Part shown: positions 1 to 6,039 of the stretch, piece by piece | How positions within the stretch are numbered: the stretch's first letter is position 1 | Layout of the letters: each line of letters starts with the position of its first letter | Source of the DNA: JAHDHW01 sp964551455 | GTDB lineage: Bacteria > Bacteroidota > Bacteroidia > Chitinophagales > Saprospiraceae | Direction of reading: 5' to 3' | NCBI GenBank assembly: GCA_964551455.1 | Contig: CAZKDA010000255.1 | Location: 1 to 6,189 of the forward strand | DNA length: 6,189 bases | Position numbers and translations under genes: made by a program | The notes under the pieces: model-generated | The model's database searches: none | The model's input: only the letters and a program-made list of their open reading frames with translations | Told to the model about the DNA's origin: nothing

Positions 1-2
1 TG

Positions 3-236
3 GGTGGAAGTTATGTTGACCAGGGTTCGTCATATTTCACCGGAGATGTGGTGCTTGAGTATTACCTGACTAAAAACCGGCGATTCAAAGTCAGCTTTTA
101 TCAACTTTCCGATGAAACCCTGGAAGGGCGAAGGAATAAAACAGGCATGGGTTTCAGTGTACAAAGAGAATATGAAAGTGTGGGCGATTTTATAAACAGT
201 TTTTTTGGTAAAGACAAGAAGAAAGATGGTGGTTAG
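3..236 (+). CDS. TamB-like translocation/assembly protein, C-terminal end (5' partial)
   Basis: The reading frame is open from the left edge and gives 77 C-terminal residues before the TAG at 234-236; the true start lies outside the window. The peptide begins GGSYVDQGSSYF, continues with GDVVLEYYLTKN and RRFKVSFYQLS, and ends with a GMGFSVQREYESVGDFIN segment and a lysine-rich KDKKKDGG tail. Alternating short beta strands of the form 'GDV-x-EYxLT-x-(D/N)-x-RFxV' followed by 'G-G-x-QREY/F' are what I know from the C-terminal DUF490 domain of Bacteroidota TamB-like proteins. TamB is an inner-membrane-anchored, periplasm-spanning protein involved in outer-membrane protein and/or lipid transport. 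The assignment rests on this short tail only. The GTG at 48 falls inside the domain and is not a real start. The gene converges on the minus-strand acetyltransferase, and a heptamer repeat array starts at its stop codon. Confidence 0.68.
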   Translation, partial: GGSYVDQGSSYFTGDVVLEYYLTKNRRFKVSFYQLSDETLEGRRNKTGMGFSVQREYESVGDFINSFFGKDKKKDGG

Positions 237-283
237 ACATCAGACTTTAGACAATAGACATCAGACAATAGACTTTAGATGTA
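235..283. repeat. Heptamer array AGACNNN, six exact-frame copies plus one degenerate
   Basis: Reading in sevens from 235 gives AGACATC, AGACTTT, AGACAAT, AGACATC, AGACAAT, AGACTTT and then AGATGTA. The first four bases are invariant in six consecutive units. The last three bases take only the values ATC, TTT or AAT, each twice. The array overlaps the last two bases of the tamB-like stop codon (TAG, 234-236). No coding role is visible and its function is unknown. Related fragments occur further along the same gap at 424-464. Confidence 0.85.
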
Positions 284-308
284 TTAACATTCAAACTTGT
301 ACCAAACT

Positions 309-408
309 CTTTGTGTCTTAGTGTCTTTGTAGCATTCTTGTTTACTCATTGAAAAAGTGAGGCCACTAAGACTCAAACTGTGTAAAGCTGCAAGCATTAG
401 GCACTAAG
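309..408. repeat. Octamer repeat with inverted-repeat partner (TTTGTG/CACTAAG element)
   Basis: Three tandem octamers lie at 309-332: CTTTGTGT, CTTAGTGT and CTTTGTAG. The stretch 310-323 (TTTGTGTCTTAGTG) is the reverse complement of 364-377 (CACTAAGACTCAAA) except for one T-T mismatch, so 13 of 14 pairs form around a loop of about 40 nt. A further CACTAAG in the same orientation as the right arm lies at 402-408. The element sits between two convergent genes. It could act as a bidirectional terminator, or be the remains of an intergenic repeat with copies in opposite orientation. No poly-T tract directly follows the stem, so termination is not clearly indicated. Confidence 0.6.
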
Positions 409-423
409 GTTATCCAATATTTT

Positions 424-464
424 AGACCATAAGTCATTGTGTTATTTCATTTAGACTTTAAGAC
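424..464. repeat. Degenerate AGAC-type heptamer remnants
   Basis: AGACCAT (424-430) is followed directly by AAGTCAT (431-437). AGACTTT (453-459) is followed after one A by AGAC (461-464). These resemble units of the array at 235-283 and may be decayed copies, but they are short and AT-rich, so chance similarity is possible. Confidence 0.35.
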
Positions 465-494
465 GGTATGCGGAAATAGGTAGATTGTATGAAT

Positions 495-570
495 TCCCCA
501 ACTATCCCCATCGCACCGCAGGTGTGATTATCCCCAACTTGTCCCGCACCGCAGGTCGGGACCATCCCCG
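495..570. repeat. Pair of GCA-loop hairpins flanked by ATCCCC (REP-like)
   Basis: Hairpin 1 spans 511-527: a 7-bp stem TCGCACC/GGTGTGA with one G-T pair and a GCA triloop. Hairpin 2 spans 541-562: a 6-bp GTCCCG/CGGGAC stem, a bulged C at 547, then ACC/GGT closing on the same GCA loop. Both share the core CACCGCAGGT. ATCCCC occurs before, between and after them (504-509, 530-535, 564-569), and TCCCCAACT occurs twice (495-503, 531-539), so the block looks duplicated. It lies 24-31 bp beyond the stop of the minus-strand acetyltransferase and could end transcription from either side. The duplicated palindromic form also suits a REP-like element. No transposase is visible in the window. Confidence 0.65.
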
Positions 571-593
571 TTTTCCTTCCTCGTTTTCAAAGA

Positions 594-1112
594 TCACAGA
601 TTGCGTTTCATCAGGTGGTCAGTTTGTTTTTCGGTTCCCATCATAAAATCCTGATCACTGAATTTAACAAATCCATTTCTTTCATAAAAACGGATTGCCG
701 GGATGTTTTTCTCCCAGACGCCCAGCCAGATGTATTTGGCTCCTGAAGCTCTGGCGATTTCGAGGATTTTTTGAAGCATCTGTTGTCCCAGTTTTTTTCT
801 TTGAAATTCTTTGAGTACATAGAGCCTTTCCAACTGAATTGCGTCCGGATCGTGGATTCCTTTTTGTGCGGCACCGCGGTTCAATTTGAAATAACCGGCG
901 AGCACATTATCCATCAGATATGCAAAATGGAATTCCGTATTTTCCAGCTTCAATTCTTCCGAAATCGTAGTGTTGTTGAAAGTGGTATCGAGGTAGAGCC
1001 GCATGTTTTCGGGTGTATTGTCAGCGATAAAAGCATGATAAAAGGTGCTTCTTGCAACACTCACAAGTTCCTTCAAATCCTTTTTGGTACATGGGCGAAA
1101 AGTCAATTTCAT
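594..1112 (-). CDS. GNAT-family N-acetyltransferase, PaiA-like
   Basis: This is a 172-residue single-domain GNAT protein, the usual size for the family, predicted to be cytoplasmic and to transfer acetyl from acetyl-CoA to an amine. The N-terminal FRPCTKKDL is the typical first strand and helix. Motif A is LERLYVLKEFQRKKLGQQML (residues 94-113), which binds the CoA pyrophosphate. The IWLGVWEKNIPAIRFYERNG segment (residues 128-147) is motif B, followed by GFVKFSDQDFMMG. The ENMRLYL stretch near residue 36, the WLGVWEKN motif and the C-terminal EKQTDHLMKR strongly recall Bacillus PaiA, a spermidine/spermine acetyltransferase; this comes from memory, not a search, and the substrate here is inferred. 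One oddity is that the first glycine of the QxxGxG loop is Lys107 (Q104-R-K-K107-L-G109). It starts 23 bp after the upstream lipoprotein gene on the same strand, so co-transcription is likely. No Shine-Dalgarno is seen; the leader is A/T-rich. Confidence 0.9.
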   Translation of the reverse strand: MKLTFRPCTKKDLKELVSVARSTFYHAFIADNTPENMRLYLDTTFNNTTISEELKLENTEFHFAYLMDNVLAGYFKLNRGAAQKGIHDPDAIQLERLYVLKEFQRKKLGQQMLQKILEIARASGAKYIWLGVWEKNIPAIRFYERNGFVKFSDQDFMMGTEKQTDHLMKRNL

Positions 1113-1135
1113 AAAAAAATGTAATTTGTTAATAA

Positions 1136-2185
1136 TTAATTGGTAATGATCAAATCAATGAAAACAGGCAAATGATCGCTGAACCCACCATAATAATTCG
1201 GGCCTCCGTAAGTTTTGTTTGGCACAAAACCATATTTCGGATCATTGTACATCATCCATTCTTGAAAAAAAATCGTGGCGTTAAAAGCTTTGATTTTTGA
1301 ATCCGGCTCCAAAAGGGTGGTGGAAACAATTATCTGATCCATCATGTTCCAATCGCCTCTGTAATTGTAAGTACCCAAGCCTTTTCGATCCGGATCGGCC
1401 ATACAATTATACAATGATTTTTCCTGTATCTGCTCAAAATTGGTGTGTGCGCCTAAAACTTCTTTTACGCTTCGGTTGTCGGTTTCATCATTGAAATCGC
1501 CCATGATAATAATGTGGTCTTCAGGTGTCGTTGAAAAAATCTCATCGACGGCTTTTCTCAAATACTCCGCTGCCAGTATGCGCTTCGGTTCGCTGGCCTC
1601 AACGCCTCCTCGGCGAGATGGCCAATGATTGACAAATACATGAAGTTCCGTATCACCAGCCAATTTTCCTTTGACATAGATTATATCTCTGGTATGATCT
1701 TCCTCGACATCTTTGGGTAATTCGATCCGGATGTAGCTAGATTCGAGCACCTTAAAGTGATCTTTTTTGTAGATCAGTGCATTGTCGATGCCTCTTTCGT
1801 CCGGCGACTGGAAATGGATCAATTCGTATCCGTGTGGCTTCAAAGCTGGATTTTTTATAAAATCGCTTAATACAGTATCGTTTTCTATCTCGCACAATCC
1901 CAGAATACTGGGAAATTCCATGGCGGCCACTACTTTACTCAGTTGGTTGATCTTTTTAAAATAGCGTTCGGTATTCCACTGGTTTCTACCTTCAGGAGTG
2001 AAATCGTCGTCTGCATTTGTGGTGTGGTCAAGGGTGTCGAATAGGTTTTCGACGTTGTAAAAGGCGATACGGTATGTCGTGGAAGTATCAGTTTGGGCAG
2101 GTTTCGGACCTTTACAGGATTGAAATATCCCCGTGGATATGACCATGAAAAACAGCAGGAGTAAAAAACTTTGAAAACGAGTCAT
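1136..2185 (-). CDS. Endonuclease/exonuclease/phosphatase-fold lipoprotein
   Basis: The product has 349 residues. Residues 1-23 are a hydrophobic signal peptide ending FQSC, with Cys24 the likely lipidated residue, so it should be exported and membrane-anchored. The signal peptide supports the ATG at 2183-2185. The remainder is a complete metal-dependent EEP (DNase I-like) domain: FYNVENLFD (42-50, metal-binding Asn), LCEIEN (97-102, Glu99 as metal ligand), FVNHWPSRRGG (184-194, His187), MGDFND (228-233, Asp230/Asn232), WNMMDQI (279-285) and FSDHLPV (335-341, Asp337-His338 pair). All expected catalytic residues are present, so it should be an active phosphodiesterase or phosphatase. Family members cut DNA, RNA, phosphoinositides or other phosphoesters, and the substrate cannot be told from sequence. 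The residues after Cys24 (KGPKP) lack the acidic export motif of Bacteroidota surface lipoproteins, which suggests it stays facing the periplasm. It leads the acetyltransferase gene by 23 bp. Confidence 0.9.
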   Translation of the reverse strand: MTRFQSFLLLLFFMVISTGIFQSCKGPKPAQTDTSTTYRIAFYNVENLFDTLDHTTNADDDFTPEGRNQWNTERYFKKINQLSKVVAAMEFPSILGLCEIENDTVLSDFIKNPALKPHGYELIHFQSPDERGIDNALIYKKDHFKVLESSYIRIELPKDVEEDHTRDIIYVKGKLAGDTELHVFVNHWPSRRGGVEASEPKRILAAEYLRKAVDEIFSTTPEDHIIIMGDFNDETDNRSVKEVLGAHTNFEQIQEKSLYNCMADPDRKGLGTYNYRGDWNMMDQIIVSTTLLEPDSKIKAFNATIFFQEWMMYNDPKYGFVPNKTYGGPNYYGGFSDHLPVFIDLIITN

Positions 2186-2224
2186 ATTTGATTTTTGCCT
2201 GCAATTTAAACAAAATGGTTTTTG

Positions 2225-2232
2225 AAAAGGTA
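2225..2232 (-). promoter_or_regulatory. Weak candidate -7 element for the lipoprotein gene
   Basis: The minus strand reads TACCTTTT, one base from the Bacteroidota -7 consensus TAnnTTTG, about 40 bp upstream of the ATG. That would give a leader of roughly 30 nt. No convincing -33 TTG element is seen at the usual distance, so this is tentative. Confidence 0.22.
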
Positions 2233-2290
2233 AGATTCATTTTACTTAAACCTGTTGTCAGGATAAAATTTATTCAAAGGATCTGGAAAG

Positions 2291-2356
2291 GACACAAATT
2301 TTCACAAATTCAAAAAAATTAATTTTTGTTTGTGGAGATTTGCGTCAATTTGTGTC
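2291..2356. repeat. Long imperfect inverted repeat with nested AT palindrome
   Basis: The 19-bp arms 2291-2309 (GACACAAATTTTCACAAAT) and 2338-2356 (ATTTGCGTCAATTTGTGTC) are reverse complements at 16 of 19 positions. Each arm is itself two 10-bp units: GACACAAATT/TTCACAAATT on the left and GATTTGCGTC/AATTTGTGTC on the right. Inside lies a 14-bp perfect palindrome, AAAAATTAATTTTT (2314-2327). A second, smaller hairpin is possible by pairing CACAAA (2303-2308) with TTTGTG (2329-2334). The element lies downstream of aroC and upstream of the lipoprotein gene, so it could end the aroC transcript or be an intergenic repeat element. Either role is inference. Confidence 0.65.
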
Positions 2357-2377
2357 GAAAAAAGTAATACTTTAAAA

Positions 2378-2406
2378 CCTCCGTGCCTTCTTTGTGTTTT
2401 TTGTGG
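2378..2406. repeat. TTTGTG-type periodic repeat abutting the aroC stop
   Basis: The plus strand carries CCTCCGTGCC, TTCTTTGTGT and TTTTTGTGG, with GTG at 2383, 2394 and 2403, about one helical turn apart. It ends exactly where the aroC stop codon begins (2407-2409). It resembles the octamer element at 309-332 and the arms of the inverted repeat at 2291-2356. From memory, similar 'CTTTGTG...TTTGTGG' stretches are common between genes in environmental Bacteroidota; I cannot verify that here. Confidence 0.5.
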
Positions 2407-3483
2407 TTACTTTACCATCCTCTGCCGGAGCAAATGGTCAGCCAAGACCAAAGCGGCCATTGCTTCTACGATCGGCACCGCTCTGGGAACAACGCAGGGA
2501 TCATGGCGGCCTTTGCCGGAAACGACTACCTCGTTGCCGCTTTCATCAACAGATGATTGCGCCGCAACAATGGTAGCCACCGGCTTGAATGCCACTTTGA
2601 AAAAGATGTCCATACCATTGGAAATGCCGCCCTGGATACCACCCGAATGATTCGTCCGGGTTTTGATCTTCCCGGAGTCGTTGTAAAATTCGTCGTTGTG
2701 TTCAGAGCCACGCATTTCGATACTGCCAAAACCGCTTCCATACTCGAAACCCTTGCAGGCATTGATGCTCAGCATCGCCTTGGCTAAGTCAGCCTGAAGC
2801 TTATCAAAAACCGGTTCACCCAGACCCGCAGGGCAATTCCGGATCACACAGGTCACCGCACCGCCCACCGTATCGCCGGCTTTTTTCACCGCTTTAATAT
2901 GCGCGATCATTTGTTGAGCTACCGGCTCGTCGGGGCAGCGAACTTCATTGTTTTCGATTTTCGAAAGGTCGAGGTTTTGGTAAGGCGTTTCAGTTTTTAT
3001 GGTTCCAACCTGGCTGACATAAGCCCGGATATTTACATTTTCAGATTTCAGGATCAACTTGGCAACGGCGCCGGCGGCCACCCTCGCTGCGGTTTCTCGT
3101 GCAGATGCCCTTCCGCCGCCGCGGTAGTCGCGATGCCCGTATTTTGCATGATATGTAAAGTCTGCATGTGAAGGCCGGAATTTATCAGCGATATGGCTGT
3201 AATCTTTGGAGCGAGCATCTTTGTTGAAAATAACCATGCAAAGCGGCGAGCCGGTTGTAGTTCCATTAAAAACACCTGAAAAGATTTGAACCTGATCCTG
3301 CTCCTTTCTTTGTGTAACGATCGTTGACTGGCCGGGGCGCCTGCGATCCAGCTCACTTTGGATAAAATCTTCGTCGATGACTAACCCCGCCGGGCAGCCG
3401 TCAATGATGACCCCGATAGCCGGGCCATGCGATTCGCCGAAAGTCGTGATCCTGAAGGTATGTCCAAATGAATTTCCGGGCAT
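2407..3483 (-). CDS. aroC: Chorismate synthase
   Basis: This enzyme performs the last step of the shikimate pathway, the trans-1,4 elimination of phosphate from 5-enolpyruvylshikimate-3-phosphate to give chorismate, using reduced FMN in the cytoplasm. The 358 residues match the family length and every signature is present: FGESHG (15-20, with catalytic His19), DRRRPGQS (46-53), GHRDYRGGGRASARE (116-130, second conserved His and FMN site), TNHSGGIQGGISNG (277-290) and GRHDPCVVPRAVPIVEAM (325-342). I chose the ATG at 3481-3483, giving MPGNSFG, because the family starts this way. An in-frame TTG at 3499-3501 would add only MQNIIK and sits almost at the predicted transcription start. No truncation or frameshift is seen. 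It is divergent from mutS2 and separated from the next minus-strand gene by 221 bp of repeat-rich DNA, so it is probably transcribed alone. Confidence 0.97.
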   Translation of the reverse strand: MPGNSFGHTFRITTFGESHGPAIGVIIDGCPAGLVIDEDFIQSELDRRRPGQSTIVTQRKEQDQVQIFSGVFNGTTTGSPLCMVIFNKDARSKDYSHIADKFRPSHADFTYHAKYGHRDYRGGGRASARETAARVAAGAVAKLILKSENVNIRAYVSQVGTIKTETPYQNLDLSKIENNEVRCPDEPVAQQMIAHIKAVKKAGDTVGGAVTCVIRNCPAGLGEPVFDKLQADLAKAMLSINACKGFEYGSGFGSIEMRGSEHNDEFYNDSGKIKTRTNHSGGIQGGISNGMDIFFKVAFKPVATIVAAQSSVDESGNEVVVSGKGRHDPCVVPRAVPIVEAMAALVLADHLLRQRMVK

Positions 3484-3505
3484 TTTAATTATGTTTTGCA
3501 AAGTT

Positions 3506-3513
3506 CAAAGGTA
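3506..3513 (-). promoter_or_regulatory. Probable -7 promoter element of aroC
   Basis: The minus strand reads TACCTTTG, an exact match to the Bacteroidota sigma-A -7 consensus TAnnTTTG. It lies 22 bp upstream of the chosen ATG, which predicts a start of transcription near 3499 and a very short leader. The expected -33 TTG is not evident at about 19 bp further upstream, which lowers confidence. Confidence 0.45.
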
Positions 3514-3618
3514 ACGAGACTTTTGTAATTCGGTACTCTGACTCTTTCAATACCGGGAGCAGTTGAACTCAATCTCCGGCAGATTGTTTCTTTAACCGAA
3601 ATTCTGCAACTTGCGGGC

Positions 3619-3626
3619 AATTTTTG
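3619..3626 (+). promoter_or_regulatory. Weak candidate -7 element for mutS2
   Basis: AATTTTTG differs from TAnnTTTG by one base and lies 19 bp before the mutS2 ATG. No clear -33 element is present. The remainder of the 162-bp divergent region (3484-3645) shows only a short imperfect dyad, CCGGGAG (3553-3559) with CTCCGG (3574-3579). Confidence 0.2.
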
Positions 3627-3645
3627 AAAAAAATATTCTTTCCTG

Positions 3646-6030
3646 ATGATACAGTTGGAACCCAATGATCTTTTTGAGAAGCTGGAATTTGACAAAGTGA
3701 TCGATCTGCTCCAAAAAGAATGCCTTGGAACCCTCGGAGCAAAAGCAGCCGCAAATCCCGTTTTACACACTGATTGTGCCGCGATAACCCATCTTTTGCA
3801 GGAAGTAAAAGAATACACAACGACTTTTCGGGAAAATGATCACCTTCCCTTGATCAGCTATGAGGATGTCAGCGAAGACCTTAAAATGCTGGCTATTCAG
3901 GATTTTGTACTCCCGGTGGAAGGCATTCAGCGCATCCATGTTATTTTAATAATTATGAAAGATGCCATCCGTTTTTTCAACAAAGAACGGAAGCTGATCT
4001 ACCCCGCGCTTTACGAAATTTTTCAACCGGTTAAGTTTGAAAAAAGCCTGATCGAATCCATCGAAAAGGTGATCGATGAAAACGGCGATATTCTCCCGGA
4101 CGCCTCGCCTGAATTGTTGCAGATCCGCAAAAGGATCAATTCCAAAAACAAAGAGTTGGACAAACAATTTCGGCTGCTGATCAATCTTTACAAAAAAAAT
4201 GACTGGTTGAGCGATACGGTTGAAAGTTTCAGAAACGGGCGGCGCGTGCTTACCGTACCTGCGGAACACAAAAGAAAAATACGCGGGATCATCCACGACG
4301 AATCTGCAACCGGGAAAACCGTTTTCATCGAGCCGGAACCCGTTATCGAGATCAACAACGACCTCTTCGACCTGGAGCAGGAAGAAAAGCGGGAGATCTA
4401 TCGGATCCTCAAAGCATTGAGCGCGGCTATTCGTCCTTTCGTTGAAGATATTTCCGTTTACCAGGAGATTGTTGCCCGATTGGATCTGATCCGGGCAAAA
4501 GCAAAATTGGCTATGCAAATGGACGCGGATATGCCTAAAATCCATCCCAAATCTGGTTTTGGTTTTTACAAAGCCTATCATCCATTGCTGTTGTTGAAAA
4601 ACAGCAGCCAAAACAAAAAAACTATCCATTTCGATCTGGCGCTGCATGATGGCAATCGTATCCTGGTGTTGAGCGGCCCCAATGCCGGCGGAAAATCCGT
4701 GGCCATGAAATCTGTGGGTTTGCAACAGCTCATGATCCAGGCCGGAATGCTGGTGCCTTGCAGCCCGGAATCCGAGTTCGGCATTTTTACAAAAATATTT
4801 GCGGATATCGGTGACCAGCAATCGCTTGATGATGACTTGAGCACCTACAGTTCGCGGTTGAGAAACATGAAAATATTTTTAGACCATGCGGATGAAAATT
4901 CATTGATCCTGATCGACGAGTTTGGTTCCGGCACCGATCCCAAAACCGGTGGCGCCATTGCAGAATCGCTCCTGAGAGAGTTCAATTTCAAAAAAGTTTT
5001 CGGACTGATCACGACACATTATTCCAACCTTAAAATGTTCGCTTTCAAAGCTAAAGGAATTGTCAACGGTTCGATGGCATTCGACAACGAAAACCTTTCG
5101 CCTACTTTTGAACTTATGATCGGACGCCCGGGAAGCAGCTACGCTTTTGAAATTGCCGAAAAAAGCGGGCTGAATAAAAAGGTGCTGAACTACGCAAAAC
5201 ACAAAACCGGGAAAAAAGAAAAAGCCGTTGAGGAACTCCTGATCGATCTCCAGCGGGAAAAAAAGGAACTGGAAGACAAGCTGGCTGATATGAAAGAAAG
5301 GGAGAAAAAGCTCGAAAAGCTCATTAAAAGCTATGACCACCTTTCGCGCGACCTGGAGTTTAAACGCAAAAAGCTGAAACTGGAAAGCAAGGAAAGCTCC
5401 TTGCAGCAATCCATGCGTGACAACAAGGAATTCGAAAACCTGATCCGGGAGATCCGCGAAGAGAAAAATCTTGAAAAGGCCAAAATCCTCGCCGCCAAAG
5501 TGCGGGAAAAACGGCAATTGCTAAACGAAGAGGTCAAAGGTCTGAAAGAAGAAATCTATTACCATCCCGCTGCTGAAAAAAATGACAAAGATATCCGTCC
5601 CGGCGATTTTGTCCGCTTACGAACCGGCGGAGCCTCCGGCAAGGTCGATTCCATTGAAAAGGGCAAAGCCATTGTGTTGATGGGGCTGATGAAAATGACT
5701 GCCAGGGTCAAAGACCTCGTTCATGCCAACGAACCGTTGGACATTCGTTCTGAAAAAAGCATCGCCACCGACCTCAGCCACATCGCCGATTTTGAATCGA
5801 AGATCGACCTTCGGGGCCTGACCAAAGAAGATGCCTTGAAACTTCTGGAGAATTTTGTGGACAAAGCGCTGATGTCCAATGCTACTCAACTGAAAATTAT
5901 CCACGGTAAAGGAAACGGCGTACTTCGAAACGCCGTGAAAGCAAAGCTCAGGGAATATTCTGCCATCCATGAAATCCGCCACCCGGAGCAAAACGAGGGT
6001 GGGGATGGGGTGACGCTGGCGATATTGTAG
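3646..6030 (+). CDS. mutS2: Endonuclease MutS2 (MutS-like ATPase with Smr domain)
   Basis: This 794-residue protein is close to the usual MutS2 length and complete. MutS2 lacks the mismatch-recognition domain of MutS. Depending on the species, it suppresses homologous recombination by acting on branched DNA or splits collided ribosomes. Domains in order are: an N-terminal lever/clamp region (about 1-330, beginning LFEKLEFDKVIDLL); an ABC-type ATPase with Walker A GPNAGGKS (344-351), signature-like STYSSRLRNMK, Walker B LILIDEFGSGTDP (Asp424-Glu425) and the TTHYSNLK switch; a long charged coiled coil (about 523-640); a KOW-like segment starting IRPGDFVRL (650-658); and a C-terminal Smr nuclease domain with IDLRGL (720-725) and IIHGKGNG (751-758). 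The DLR and HGKG motifs are intact, so nuclease activity is plausible. The ATG at 3646 places the conserved N-terminus correctly. It diverges from aroC and converges with the next gene after 9 bp. Confidence 0.97.
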   Translation: MIQLEPNDLFEKLEFDKVIDLLQKECLGTLGAKAAANPVLHTDCAAITHLLQEVKEYTTTFRENDHLPLISYEDVSEDLKMLAIQDFVLPVEGIQRIHVILIIMKDAIRFFNKERKLIYPALYEIFQPVKFEKSLIESIEKVIDENGDILPDASPELLQIRKRINSKNKELDKQFRLLINLYKKNDWLSDTVESFRNGRRVLTVPAEHKRKIRGIIHDESATGKTVFIEPEPVIEINNDLFDLEQEEKREIYRILKALSAAIRPFVEDISVYQEIVARLDLIRAKAKLAMQMDADMPKIHPKSGFGFYKAYHPLLLLKNSSQNKKTIHFDLALHDGNRILVLSGPNAGGKSVAMKSVGLQQLMIQAGMLVPCSPESEFGIFTKIFADIGDQQSLDDDLSTYSSRLRNMKIFLDHADENSLILIDEFGSGTDPKTGGAIAESLLREFNFKKVFGLITTHYSNLKMFAFKAKGIVNGSMAFDNENLSPTFELMIGRPGSSYAFEIAEKSGLNKKVLNYAKHKTGKKEKAVEELLIDLQREKKELEDKLADMKEREKKLEKLIKSYDHLSRDLEFKRKKLKLESKESSLQQSMRDNKEFENLIREIREEKNLEKAKILAAKVREKRQLLNEEVKGLKEEIYYHPAAEKNDKDIRPGDFVRLRTGGASGKVDSIEKGKAIVLMGLMKMTARVKDLVHANEPLDIRSEKSIATDLSHIADFESKIDLRGLTKEDALKLLENFVDKALMSNATQLKIIHGKGNGVLRNAVKAKLREYSAIHEIRHPEQNEGGDGVTLAIL

Positions 6031-6039
6031 CTTGCTTTA

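Noticed and set aside
235..464. CRISPR array
   Set aside because: The units are 7-8 bp with no spacers of 25-40 bp and no cas genes in the window.
2330..2650. Plus-strand frames beginning in the 2186-2406 gap
   Set aside because: They run through the intergenic repeats into the antisense of the aroC 3' end; the translation is compositionally odd and has no family signature.
3553..3579. Dyad CCGGGAG/CTCCGG in the divergent region as an operator or riboswitch stem
   Set aside because: The stem is only six pairs with a bulge, there is no further conserved structure, and one such dyad is expected by chance in a region of this size.
3489..3818. A 109-codon minus-strand frame covering the aroC-mutS2 gap, possibly a small gene upstream of aroC
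   Set aside because: Half of it is antisense to the conserved MutS2 N-terminus, it contains the probable aroC promoter, and the product matches nothing I know.
3946..4821. A 291-codon open frame on the minus strand inside mutS2
   Set aside because: It lies entirely within a complete, well-conserved mutS2, has a low-complexity Phe/Gln-rich product typical of reversed Lys/Glu-rich coding sequence, and shows no recognisable domain.
4900..5517. A 205-codon open frame on the minus strand opposite the MutS2 Walker B and coiled-coil region
   Set aside because: It is the antisense of the Lys/Glu-rich coiled coil, which yields Phe/Leu-rich peptide; no domain is seen and mutS2 fully explains the stretch.
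5994..6011. G-rich run (GGGTGGGGATGGGG) as a regulatory G-quadruplex
   Set aside because: It encodes the conserved Gly-Gly-Asp-Gly-Val near the MutS2 C-terminus, so codon constraint explains it.
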